The notes beneath the pieces were generated by a model. It saw only the letters and a list, made by a program, of their open reading frames with translations, was not told where the DNA came from and made no database searches. Below are positions 26,591 to 36,426 of a DNA stretch of 64,000 nucleotides, piece by piece (position 1 is the first letter of the stretch; every line of letters starts with the position of its first letter). This DNA comes from Streptomyces sp. MNU76 (GTDB taxonomy: Bacteria > Actinomycetota > Actinomycetes > Streptomycetales > Streptomycetaceae), in contig NZ_JAJKLK010000006.1 of the NCBI RefSeq assembly GCF_020982545.1, positions 1 through 64,000 on the forward strand, written 5' to 3'. A program made the position numbers and the translations under genes.

Positions 26591-26623
26591 CGCCGCCCGG
26601 CCGGGGTTTCCGGCCGGGCGGCG
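26591..26623 (+). terminator. Terminator after the three-repeat protein
   Basis: A perfect 14-bp GC stem (26591-26604 with 26610-26623) with loop GGTTT, 12 bp beyond the stop codon. Confidence 0.85.
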
Positions 26624-26710
26624 CGTGGGCGGCACGTGGGGCGACACCTCGAGTGCCACACTCCGAACCAGGGTTGAGGAACTCCAGAGCTTCGGCGGAG
26701 GATGGCGGCC

Positions 26711-27946
26711 ATGACCTCCAGCGCCAGCTCCGCTCCCGCCCCTCGCCCCGCGCTCAACCGGCGGCTCGCCGAGTTCGGGACCACGATCTTCGCCGAGATG
26801 TCGGCGCTCGCCCTGCGGACCGGGTCGATCAATCTCGGGCAGGGCTTCCCGGACACGGACGGCCCCGAGGAGATCCGTGAGGCCGCCGTACGGGCACTGC
26901 GGGACGGCCGGGGCAACCAGTACCCGCCGGGTCCCGGCGTGCCCGAGCTGCGGACCGCGATCGTCGACCACCAGCAGCGCCGGTACGGACTGACGTTCGA
27001 CCCGGACACCGAGGTGCTGGTCACCGCCGGGGCCACGGAGGCCATCGCGGCCGCCCTCCTCGGGCTGCTGGAGCCGGGGGACGAGGTGGTCGCCCTGGAG
27101 CCGTACTACGACTCGTACGCGGCCTGCATCGCGATGGCGGGCGGGACGCGCGTACCGGTGACGCTGCGGCCGTCGGACGGGCCCGGCGAGGGGGCGGACG
27201 AGGCGGGCGGGGGCCGACGGTTCCGGCTGGACCTCGACGAGCTGCGGGACGCCGTCACCGACCGGACGCGGCTGCTGCTGATCAACACGCCGCACAACCC
27301 GACCGGGACGGTCCTCACCCGCCAGGAGCTGACGGCGATCGCCGAGCTGGCGGTGGAGCGGGACCTGCTGGTGGTGACGGACGAGGTCTACGAGCACCTG
27401 GTCTTCGACGACGCCGAGCACCTGCCGCTGGCGTCGTTCCCGGGGATGCGGGAGCGGACGGTCACCATCGGCTCGGCGGGCAAGACGTTCTCGTTCACCG
27501 GGTGGAAGGTGGGCTGGGTTACCGGCACCCGGGAACTCGTGACCGCCGTACGCACGGCGAAGCAGTACCTGACGTACGTGGCGTCCGGGCCGTTCCAGTA
27601 CGCCGTCGCCGAGGCGCTGCGCCTGCCGGACTCCTACTTCGACGGCTTCCGCGCCGACCTCCACCGCAAGCGCAACCTGCTCGGCGACGGCCTGCGGGCA
27701 GCCGGGTTCGAGGTCTACCAGCCCCAGGGCACGTACTTCATCACCACCGACATCACCCCCTTCGGCGAAAAGGACGCCTACGCCTTCTGCCGCGCCCTCC
27801 CCGAACGCTGCGGCGTCGTCGCCATCCCCAACTCCGTCTTCTACGACGACCCGGATGCCGGCCGCAGTCAGGTCCGGTTCACCTTCTGCAAGAAGGACGA
27901 CGTTCTCCACGAAGCCGCGAGCCGACTGCAGCGCCTCGCGTCCTGA
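26711..27946 (+). CDS. Class I/II PLP-dependent aminotransferase
   Basis: A 411-residue fold-type I aminotransferase. Visible motifs are NLGQGFPDTDGP (substrate loop), NQYPPGPGVPELR, the cofactor NTPHNPTGTV (Asn) with VTDEVYEHLVF (Asp, Tyr), the Schiff-base lysine in GSAGKTFSFTGWKVGW, and the carboxylate-binding Arg in QVRFTFCK. It is closest to the kynurenine/methionine aminotransferase (KAT/YbdL) group by the opening GQGFPD pattern, but substrate cannot be fixed. ATG 26711 has GGAGG 9 nt upstream; the ATG at 26702 is too close to that site. A link to the kynurenine genes 11 kb away is possible but unsupported. Confidence 0.9.
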   Translation: MTSSASSAPAPRPALNRRLAEFGTTIFAEMSALALRTGSINLGQGFPDTDGPEEIREAAVRALRDGRGNQYPPGPGVPELRTAIVDHQQRRYGLTFDPDTEVLVTAGATEAIAAALLGLLEPGDEVVALEPYYDSYAACIAMAGGTRVPVTLRPSDGPGEGADEAGGGRRFRLDLDELRDAVTDRTRLLLINTPHNPTGTVLTRQELTAIAELAVERDLLVVTDEVYEHLVFDDAEHLPLASFPGMRERTVTIGSAGKTFSFTGWKVGWVTGTRELVTAVRTAKQYLTYVASGPFQYAVAEALRLPDSYFDGFRADLHRKRNLLGDGLRAAGFEVYQPQGTYFITTDITPFGEKDAYAFCRALPERCGVVAIPNSVFYDDPDAGRSQVRFTFCKKDDVLHEAASRLQRLAS

Positions 27947-28010
27947 ATGAGGTTCGGACAAGATCACCACCGGGATGGACGGATACCCGGGCGCGCGACC
28001 TACTTGACGC

Positions 28011-28034
28011 GTTCACGCCAGAATTGGCGTGAAC
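28011..28034. promoter_or_regulatory. Perfect inverted repeat upstream of the RTX gene
   Basis: Arms GTTCACGCCA and TGGCGTGAAC (10 bp each) flank GAAT. A TTGACG word at 28004-28009 adjoins it, so it may be an operator near a -35 element. It could also serve as the terminator of the aminotransferase gene. Confidence 0.5.
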
Positions 28035-28171
28035 GGATCGCCACAAGATGCACACCATATCGACACGATAGGCATCGCAGCGACACCGTCCTTGATCGGG
28101 CCCCAGTAGCGGAGAGACCGGAGGTCGCAGGGGTCCCGGAGTTCTTCGCCCCCAATCCGAGAGGAAACCTG

Positions 28172-28969
28172 ATGAGCACTGCGAGACAAGCACTTGTCGT
28201 GGCCATGCTGGCCAGCGCGATGGCCTTCACTCTGCCGACGGCGGCGCACGCCGCGCCGGCGGCGACATGCAACGACGTGCCTGCCGACATCGTCGGCACA
28301 GACGGCGACGACCGGATCGTGCTGAACTCCGACGATCGCCTCGTGGTCTCCGTCGGAGCCGGCACCGACATCATCATCCTCAGCGGCGCCGGGAACCACA
28401 TCATCTGTGCCGGAGACGGTGCGGACACGGTCGTCGGGGGCAGCGGCGCCGACTGGATCGACGGTGGGCAAGGCCAGGACCACATCGAGGGCCGGGGCGG
28501 CGATGACACCATCTTCGGCGGCGCCGGCCCCGACACCGTCTTCGGCGGCGCGGGCAACGACAGCCTCACCGGGGGCGCCGGAGCCGACACCCTGGACGGC
28601 GGTGCCGGCGCCGACTTGATCGACGGCCAGGCAGGGGCCGACCGGATCTCCGGCGACGCGGGCGGCGACACCATCTACGGCAGGGCGGGAGCCGACCGGA
28701 TCTCCGGTGGCGCCGGCCCGGACACCGTTGAAGGCGGGGCCGGGCCCGACACCCTTCAGGGTGACGCCGGAGCGGACACCCTCCGTGGCCAGGCAGGCGC
28801 CGACGACCTCGACGGCGGCGCGGGCAACGACCAACTCTACGGCGGCGACGGCAACGACCTGCTGGCCGATCCCGCCGGCGCTGACGACTTCGGCGACGGA
28901 GGCGCGGGCGCGGCCGACCGCTGCGACATCCGGATCGAAACCCGGGTGAACTGCGAGGAACTCTTCTGA
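28172..28969 (+). CDS. Secreted RTX-type calcium-binding repeat protein
   Basis: A 265-residue exported protein. Residues 1-28 are a Sec signal peptide (MSTARQALVVAMLASAMAF then AHA/AP cleavage region). From about residue 55 to 240 it is almost entirely RTX nonapeptides of the GGxGxD form (GGAGPDTVF, GGAGNDSLT, GGAGADTLD), which bind Ca2+ and fold as a parallel beta roll once outside the cell. Three Cys lie at the C terminus and near the start. There is no catalytic domain. GAGGAAAC precedes ATG 28172. RTX proteins of Gram-negatives use type I secretion; the signal peptide here implies Sec export instead. Confidence 0.88.
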   Translation: MSTARQALVVAMLASAMAFTLPTAAHAAPAATCNDVPADIVGTDGDDRIVLNSDDRLVVSVGAGTDIIILSGAGNHIICAGDGADTVVGGSGADWIDGGQGQDHIEGRGGDDTIFGGAGPDTVFGGAGNDSLTGGAGADTLDGGAGADLIDGQAGADRISGDAGGDTIYGRAGADRISGGAGPDTVEGGAGPDTLQGDAGADTLRGQAGADDLDGGAGNDQLYGGDGNDLLADPAGADDFGDGGAGAADRCDIRIETRVNCEELF

Positions 28970-29541
28970 GTCCCGCAGTGACTGCTCAATCAAGGGCGAC
29001 CGTCACTCCGAGTCAGAACGGCAGAACGGCCTGCCGCTGACGAATACCCAACAGCCGGTGTCCGTGCCCCGCCTGCCGAACCGCACCCGCGGCTCAAGTC
29101 ACTGGCCATATAACAGCCGCACGGCCCGGTTCGGCCTCTTCCAGGACGCCTGCACGGCCGAACCGACCGACTTCACCGACACCGACCGCAACAACAACCG
29201 TACGTAACCGGTCACGGCAACCGCGCCGCCCCCCACGATCGCCGTCGCGGCGGTCCGCTCGGTATCGGATGGGGGGACCGGTGTGGGTCGAGGATGTCAG
29301 AACGGCCCGTCCTTCGTCTCTCGGGTGAGTTCCAAGGGATACCGGTGCCGACCGACCGACGGTCTTGAGGGTCGAGCCATCGGTCCACGGTGTCCACGAT
29401 GGTGAGCCGCCCGGGAGAGACCGCCGCGGTCAGGGACCACCGGAGTCCCGCGGCGGCGGTCCTCGCCGGCACTTCTGGCGTCCCTCCGGACGGCCACCGG
29501 GGGCGGTCGGCCGCCGGTGGCCACGGAAGCGGGCGGGGCGG
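28970..29541. other. 572-bp region with a possible gene remnant
   Basis: No intact gene is supported. On the plus strand an open frame ending TAA near 29207 translates to protein-like sequence (HWPYNSRTARFGLFQDACT, then TDFTDTDRNNNRT) without a start codon, so it may be the tail of a lost secreted-protein gene. The rest shows only GC-rich DNA with short palindromes. Confidence 0.35.
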
Positions 29542-30078
29542 CTACGCGTCGCCCTCGTCGTCCTTGGGCTTGTCGGCCTCGTCGACGTCCTCGGCCAGGC
29601 CGAGCTGCTCGACGAGCCACTTGTCGAACTCGATGGCGGCGCGCACCCAGCTCACCGTCGACGAGACGAAGTGCTCCAGGCTGACGCCGGTGCCGATCAG
29701 CAGCTGGGCCTCGCCGATGAGGCGGACCGTGCCGTCGTCGTGGGTGTGGCTGTAGACCTTGGGCCACAGGGTGCGGCGGTTCCAGTCGTCGATGGTCTCC
29801 AGCAGGGCCGGCTTCTCGTCGATCTGGTGCGGGCGGTCGTAGAACGTGCGCACCGAGAAGACCTGCTGGTCACCCTCGCCACGGAACATGAAGTACGTAC
29901 GGAATTCCTCCCACGGCGCCGCGAGGTCACCCTCGTCGTCGACGACGTACTTCAGCTCCATCTGGTCCAGGAGCTGCTTCACGAGGTCCTGATCCGGGAC
30001 CACGGGGCCGGGCGGCGGGCCGGGCTGCGGCTCGGGCTGGCCCCCGAAGTTCGGAATCGAGGACGGGTCGATGCTCAC
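29542..30078 (-). CDS. YbjN-domain protein
   Basis: A 178-residue protein with a YbjN / type III secretion chaperone-like fold over residues about 30-165: LLDQMELKYVVDDEGDL, YFMFRGEGDQQVFSVRTFYD, LLETIDDWNRRTLWPKVY and LIGEAQLLIGTGVSLEHF. The N terminus is Pro/Gln-rich and the C terminus acidic. In Streptomyces it is commonly found near clpB, as here, but the role is unknown. Start taken as GTG 30078 (AAGGGAAA upstream), not an upstream ATG in a GC-rich stretch. Confidence 0.85.
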   Translation of the reverse strand: MSIDPSSIPNFGGQPEPQPGPPPGPVVPDQDLVKQLLDQMELKYVVDDEGDLAAPWEEFRTYFMFRGEGDQQVFSVRTFYDRPHQIDEKPALLETIDDWNRRTLWPKVYSHTHDDGTVRLIGEAQLLIGTGVSLEHFVSSTVSWVRAAIEFDKWLVEQLGLAEDVDEADKPKDDEGDA

Positions 30079-30223
30079 CGTGATTTTCCCTTCGTACGGA
30101 TTCCGCCATCCTCCCCCATGCGGGGGCGGGAGTGGCAACCCCCGCCCCGCGTGGTTCGTCGCCCTTGGCCGGATCCGGGAAGGGATTCACCCGCGGATTC
30201 AGCTACGAGCGTGGAGGGGAACC

Positions 30224-30271
30224 TTTCGGGTACCCCCGGTCACGCGTTTTCGGGTACCCCCGGTCACGCGT
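30224..30271. repeat. Perfect 24-bp tandem duplication
   Basis: The 24-bp unit starting TTTCGGGTACCCCC is present twice head to tail (30224-30247 and 30248-30271) in the gap between clpB and the YbjN-type gene. Confidence 0.85.
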
Positions 30272-30297
30272 CCTTCTCCGTCCATCGGCATCGACGG

Positions 30298-32967
<2,670 letters not shown>

Positions 32968-33033
32968 AGTCGCGATTCCCTCCTGGCGTCAGTCGTCGGT
33001 CACAGTGACAGTGACTTGAGCAACGTACACAAA

Positions 33034-33054
33034 GTTGAGTCTATTCCACTCAAG
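33034..33054. promoter_or_regulatory. HAIR operator (HspR-binding inverted repeat) upstream of clpB
   Basis: GTTGAGT-N7-ACTCAAG, one mismatch to the HAIR consensus CTTGAGT-N7-ACTCAAG known from Streptomyces dnaK and clpB promoters. A further CTTGAG half-site is at 33014-33019. It sits between clpB and the divergent PPOX gene, so it could affect both. Confidence 0.88.
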
Positions 33055-33095
33055 GTGGAGTCGGGAGCGTTCCCTGTTGGTTAGATTCCGGGACC

Positions 33096-33707
33096 GTGAG
33101 CACCTACCGAGTGGATCCGGGCGATCCCGACGACGCGTACCTGGCCTTCTGGCGGGAGCGCCACCTCTGCACCCTCACCACCCTCCGCGCCGACGGCAGC
33201 CCCCACGTGGTGCCGGTCGGGGTCACATACGAGCCCGGGGCGCGTCTCGCTCGGGTGATCACCAGTTCGACGAGTGCGAAAGCGCGGCATGTGGCTCTCG
33301 CCGGGGAGGAAGGCGCCCGGGTCGCCGTCTGCCAGATGGAGGGCAAGCGCTGGGCCACGCTGGAAGGGCGCGCGTTCGTCCGCACGGACCGGGAGCGGAT
33401 CGCGGACGCCGAGCGACGGTACGCGGAGCGGTACGGCAGGGATCCGCGACCGAATCCGCAGCGCGTGGTGATCGAGATCGAGCTGACGCGGGCGTTGGGG
33501 CGGGGGAGGGCAGGGCCGAGGGGCCGCGGGGGCGGCTACACGTCGTCGGCGGCGACCGCCTGCTTCCGGTTGACCTTTTTCGGCCAGATGAGCAGGCGGG
33601 TCGGAGGATTCCGAAACTGGCGGGCATGCCGAAATGTCCCCACAAACCTGCAGCGGCGTCACCGTGTTCAGGTCACGGTGACGCCGCTGCTGGGGGGAAG
33701 CGCCTGA
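33096..33707 (+). CDS. PPOX-fold (F420/FMN) oxidoreductase with an unusual C-terminal tail
   Basis: The first 135-140 residues are a split-barrel flavin/F420-dependent reductase of the pyridoxamine phosphate oxidase superfamily (FWRERHLCTLTTLRADGSPHVVPVG, KARHVALAGEEGARVAVCQMEGKRWATLEGRA, ERYAERYG-type end, RVVIEIELTRALG). Such proteins usually end there. Here the frame continues for 65 residues of Arg/Gly-rich sequence through a 17-bp hairpin at 33650, so the tail may be untranslated or recently acquired by loss of a stop. It starts at GTG 33096, 128 bp divergent from clpB. Confidence 0.8.
   Translation: MSTYRVDPGDPDDAYLAFWRERHLCTLTTLRADGSPHVVPVGVTYEPGARLARVITSSTSAKARHVALAGEEGARVAVCQMEGKRWATLEGRAFVRTDRERIADAERRYAERYGRDPRPNPQRVVIEIELTRALGRGRAGPRGRGGGYTSSAATACFRLTFFGQMSRRVGGFRNWRACRNVPTNLQRRHRVQVTVTPLLGGSA
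33650..33690 (+). terminator. Perfect 17-bp hairpin inside the PPOX tail
   Basis: Arms 33650-33666 and 33674-33690 are exactly complementary around TTCAGGT. This is a terminator-grade structure lying within the annotated 3' end of the PPOX frame. Confidence 0.75.
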
Positions 33708-33740
33708 GCGATTTGCAACGACGGGGGAATCGCTTCAGGC
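33702..33740. terminator. Hairpin spanning two convergent stop codons
   Basis: GCCTGAGCGATT (33702-33713) pairs with AATCGCTTCAGGC (33728-33740), with one bulged base. It contains the stop codons of the PPOX gene and of the convergent Rieske-like gene, so it probably works as a bidirectional terminator. Confidence 0.6.
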
Positions 33741-34070
33741 ACTGCGGGGGGTGGCTGAGACGGCCGTGGAGGCCTGGGTCTCCGGCTCGGCGAGCCGGTG
33801 GTCGCGCTGGTCGAGATTGACGAAGACCATCCCGTACCGAACGGCACACCGCACTGGCTGCGGCGCGCCGCGCGGTCGCCGCAGACACCGGTACGCCCGG
33901 ATGTCCTCGTCCTCGTCCCGGGTCACCACCACCGGTTCGCCGAACACGGTCACCATCAACGAGTCACCGCTGTGGGGGATGGCGGTGGCCAGGTCGATGA
34001 AGTGCCAGCCGGAGCGATAGGCGGTGGCCATCTCGCGCCGGAAAGAACGGTCGTCGGGAGGAGTGGTCAT
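33735..34070 (-). CDS. Rieske-derived protein lacking the iron-sulfur ligands
   Basis: A 111-residue protein. SGWHFIDLATAIPHSGDSL, MVTVFGEPVVVTRDEDED, IRAYRC and YGMVFVNLDQ follow in order the N-terminal part of ring-hydroxylating Rieske oxygenase alpha subunits. Where those have CxHRGA and, about 20 residues later, CxxH, this protein reads CLRRPRGAPQPVRCAVRYG: the histidines are gone and the cluster-binding loop is cut out. It therefore cannot bind a normal [2Fe-2S] cluster. Start ATG 34070 lies 1 bp after the stop of the exported peptide gene upstream, with GGAGCA as Shine-Dalgarno, so the two are coupled. A binding or scaffold role is possible; function unknown. Confidence 0.65.
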   Translation of the reverse strand: MTTPPDDRSFRREMATAYRSGWHFIDLATAIPHSGDSLMVTVFGEPVVVTRDEDEDIRAYRCLRRPRGAPQPVRCAVRYGMVFVNLDQRDHRLAEPETQASTAVSATPRSA

Positions 34071-34071
34071 G

Positions 34072-34293
34072 TCAGGCCCCTGCTCCGTCATCAGCCGGGG
34101 GCACCGGCCACGTAGTGTCCGCGGCCCACGCCAGTGTCGTCGACTCCGCCACCGCCGGCCAACTGGTGTCCGCGCGAGTGTCACCCTTCGCCTCGGAGAG
34201 GGCACTCAGCGCTCCGAAAGCGACAACGGTGGAGAAGGCGGCGACAAGCACCGAGCGAAGCATTCTCTTACGCATAGTCGGCTTCGTCCTCAC
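34072..34293 (-). CDS. Small exported peptide with repeated DT(S/T)WP motifs
   Basis: A 73-residue (or 67-residue, if starting at ATG 34275) precursor. The N terminus is basic (MRKRMLRS) followed by a hydrophobic stretch VLVAAFSTVVAFGALSAL, a Sec-type signal. The mature part of about 35 residues carries ADTSWPAVAEST and AADTTWPVPPADD, two copies of a DT-S/T-WP word, with no Cys. GAGGGGACC precedes GTG 34293. It is divergent from the first LuxR-type gene across about 115 bp and coupled to the Rieske-like gene. The size, export signal and divergent regulators suggest a secreted signal peptide or a substrate, but that is inference. Confidence 0.65.
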   Translation of the reverse strand: MRTKPTMRKRMLRSVLVAAFSTVVAFGALSALSEAKGDTRADTSWPAVAESTTLAWAADTTWPVPPADDGAGA

Positions 34294-34409
34294 TTGAAGG
34301 TCCCCTCTTCCCCCGTCGAGTACGACGATGGCTCATTCGGGCACGTCATGGCCACATAATCAATGCATCATGTTCCTGCATGTTCAGGACCCTGGGGGGT
34401 GGAGATTTG

Positions 34410-35396
34410 GTGGAAAATCGGGTTGAAGCGACACATCCCCACACGGTGGCTGATCTGTGCGACGAGGGAGCACGTCTCTACGCACACGCACTGCGGACGG
34501 GACGCATCGCACGCGAGGAGGTGGGGTCCGCCCCCTGCCTCATGGAGTTCCCCCTGCTCCATCCCGACCCCGATGACGCGAACTGGCTCCGTCCCGTTCC
34601 CCCTTCGGTCGCACTGGCCCAGCGGCTCAACCCGATAGAGCGCGAGATCGCCGAACAGCGCCGCCGGTCGATCGAGCTCAGCGACGCGTTCGAACCGTTT
34701 ATGGCACTCAGCGCCCAGGTGTCGGCCCCGACGCACGCCATCAGGGTGTTGGAGGGCGGAGAGCAGATACAGACGGCTCTCAACCTGGCCACCGCCGAGT
34801 GCCAGATCGAGGTGCTGACGGTCCAGCCGAGCAACCGCATATCGGAGCGCAACCTGCTCCAGGGACTGGAACGTGACAGACCGTTGATCGAACGTGGTGT
34901 GCGGATCCGCACCCTGTATCAACACACGGCCCGACACAACCCGGAAAAGCTGGCCTACGTGGCGCGGCTGTCCGACGGCAAGGTGGAATACCGCACCATC
35001 GACGAGTTGGTCGAGCGCCTCATCATCTGCGACGACACCGTGGCCTTCATCCCCACCCGCGACGACCAGCAGGTCGCCCTGGAACTCAGGCATCCGGGGC
35101 TCGTGCGCTACCTGGTCAAGGTCTTCGAGTTCATGTGGGGCCGAGCTGTCCCACTGACCGCCGGCGCGCCCTACGAGACGGCCCCCGACGGCATCACGGA
35201 CATCCAGCACTCCATCGCCAAGCTCCTCGTCGAGGGCCACGTGGACGAGGCCATAGCCCGCCGCCTCGGCATGAACGTCCGCACCTGCCGCGCCCACATA
35301 GCCAAGCTGGCCACGGTGCTGGGCAGCGGTAGCAGGGCCCAACTCGGTTATCTGATCGCGCAGTCGGGGATCCTGGAGCAGGGCCAGAGCCACTGA
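34410..35396 (+). CDS. LuxR-type regulator 1 with a TrmB/PLD-like sensor domain
   Basis: A 328-residue regulator. Its N terminus (DLCDEGARLYAHALRTGRI, SAPCLMEFPLLHPDPDD, NWLRPVPPSVALAQRL) is shared with the next two genes. The middle (IQTALNLATAECQIEVLTVQP, RGVRIRTLYQHTAR, LELRHPGLVRYLVKVFE) resembles the PLD-like domain fused to TrmB-like or LuxR-like helix-turn-helix proteins. The C terminus is a LuxR helix-turn-helix (IAKLLVEGHVDEAIARRLGMNVRTCRAHIAKL). Start GTG 34410 follows GGTGGAG; the ATG at 34380 is an alternative. There is no receiver domain, so regulation is likely through a ligand. It is divergent from the exported-peptide operon. Confidence 0.75.
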   Translation: MENRVEATHPHTVADLCDEGARLYAHALRTGRIAREEVGSAPCLMEFPLLHPDPDDANWLRPVPPSVALAQRLNPIEREIAEQRRRSIELSDAFEPFMALSAQVSAPTHAIRVLEGGEQIQTALNLATAECQIEVLTVQPSNRISERNLLQGLERDRPLIERGVRIRTLYQHTARHNPEKLAYVARLSDGKVEYRTIDELVERLIICDDTVAFIPTRDDQQVALELRHPGLVRYLVKVFEFMWGRAVPLTAGAPYETAPDGITDIQHSIAKLLVEGHVDEAIARRLGMNVRTCRAHIAKLATVLGSGSRAQLGYLIAQSGILEQGQSH

Positions 35397-35418
35397 CGGC
35401 CGAGGGAGGCGAGTACAG

Positions 35419-36426
35419 GTGACCAGCGAGGTCCACGGGCATCGGACCGACGAACTGTGCGCAGCCGGCAGTGAGTTGTACGCGCGGGCGTTGCGGGACG
35501 GACGGGTGCGGGGCAAGGAAGCGTCCGCGGCACCCTGTCTGATCCAGGCCGGGTTGCTGCACCCGGCCATCGAGGAGCCCGACTGGCTGGAGCCGGTCGC
35601 TCCCACGGTCGCCCTGCACCGGCTACTGCGCGACATCGAGGAGAGAGTCGCCGAGGAGCGGCGCCGTGAGGAGCGGTTGGCGGCGGCATTCGAGCCGATG
35701 CTGCGGATCGCGGACCAGCGCACCGCACCCGGCGGCAGCGTCATACAGGCGATCACTTCGCTGAGCGGGATCGAGCAGATCAACGCCGCCATCGCCGAGG
35801 CCATTGCCGGGGCATCCGAGGAACTGCTGTGCATCCAGCCGCACGCGAACTACTACGCCCCGCGCGGCCGGCAGGGCCAACAGGGCCACGCCGTCGCCCT
35901 CGATCGGGATCAGGCACTGCTGGCCCGAGGCGCCCGCATCCGCACGCTCTACCCGCACACTCTCCGGCACTCCCCCTTCGTCCTCGACCGCTACGAGCGA
36001 CTGCGCGGCGACGCCGAGGCCCGCACCCTGGACCAGGTCACCGACCGCCTCATCCTCGTCGACCGCACGGTGGCCTTCATCCCCGCCGACGCCGAGCGCA
36101 CCTTGGCCCTGGAGATCCGCCACCCCACCCTGATCTCCTTCTTCGCCACCACCTTCGACCGACTGTGGCACCTGGCGACGCCCATGTACCCCGAGGCCGT
36201 CCGGCTCCCCGTGATCGATGGCTTCACCCCCCGCCAACGCGCCATCGCCCGCCTCCTCGTGGAAGGCCACACCGACACCGCCATCGCCGACCGTCTCGGA
36301 CTCAACGTCCGGACAGCCCGTGCCCACATCGCCAAACTCGCCGCCCAGCTCGGTAGTGAGAGTCGGGCCCAACTGGGTTACCTCATAGGGCAGTCGGGGA
36401 TTCTGGAGCGGGAAGCGGCGCCGTAG
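35419..36426 (+). CDS. LuxR-type regulator 2 with a TrmB/PLD-like sensor domain
   Basis: A 335-residue paralogue of its neighbours, 22 bp downstream of regulator 1 and probably in the same transcript. Domain order is the same: N-terminal DELCAAGSELYARALRDGRV and APCLIQAGLLHP, middle INAAIAEAIAGASEELLCIQP and RGARIRTLYPHTLRHSP, then LALEIRHPTLISFFATTFDRLW, and a C-terminal helix-turn-helix (RQRAIARLLVEGHTDTAIADRL, VRTARAHIAKLAAQLGSES). It starts at GTG 35419. The 3' end overlaps the convergent regulator 3 gene by 44 bp. Ligand and targets are unknown. Confidence 0.75.
   Translation: MTSEVHGHRTDELCAAGSELYARALRDGRVRGKEASAAPCLIQAGLLHPAIEEPDWLEPVAPTVALHRLLRDIEERVAEERRREERLAAAFEPMLRIADQRTAPGGSVIQAITSLSGIEQINAAIAEAIAGASEELLCIQPHANYYAPRGRQGQQGHAVALDRDQALLARGARIRTLYPHTLRHSPFVLDRYERLRGDAEARTLDQVTDRLILVDRTVAFIPADAERTLALEIRHPTLISFFATTFDRLWHLATPMYPEAVRLPVIDGFTPRQRAIARLLVEGHTDTAIADRLGLNVRTARAHIAKLAAQLGSESRAQLGYLIGQSGILEREAAP

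Noticed and set aside
25940..27970. A 676-codon minus-strand frame over the aminotransferase and three-repeat genes
   Set aside because: It is antisense to two well-supported genes and has Arg/Gly/Val-rich filler without motifs.
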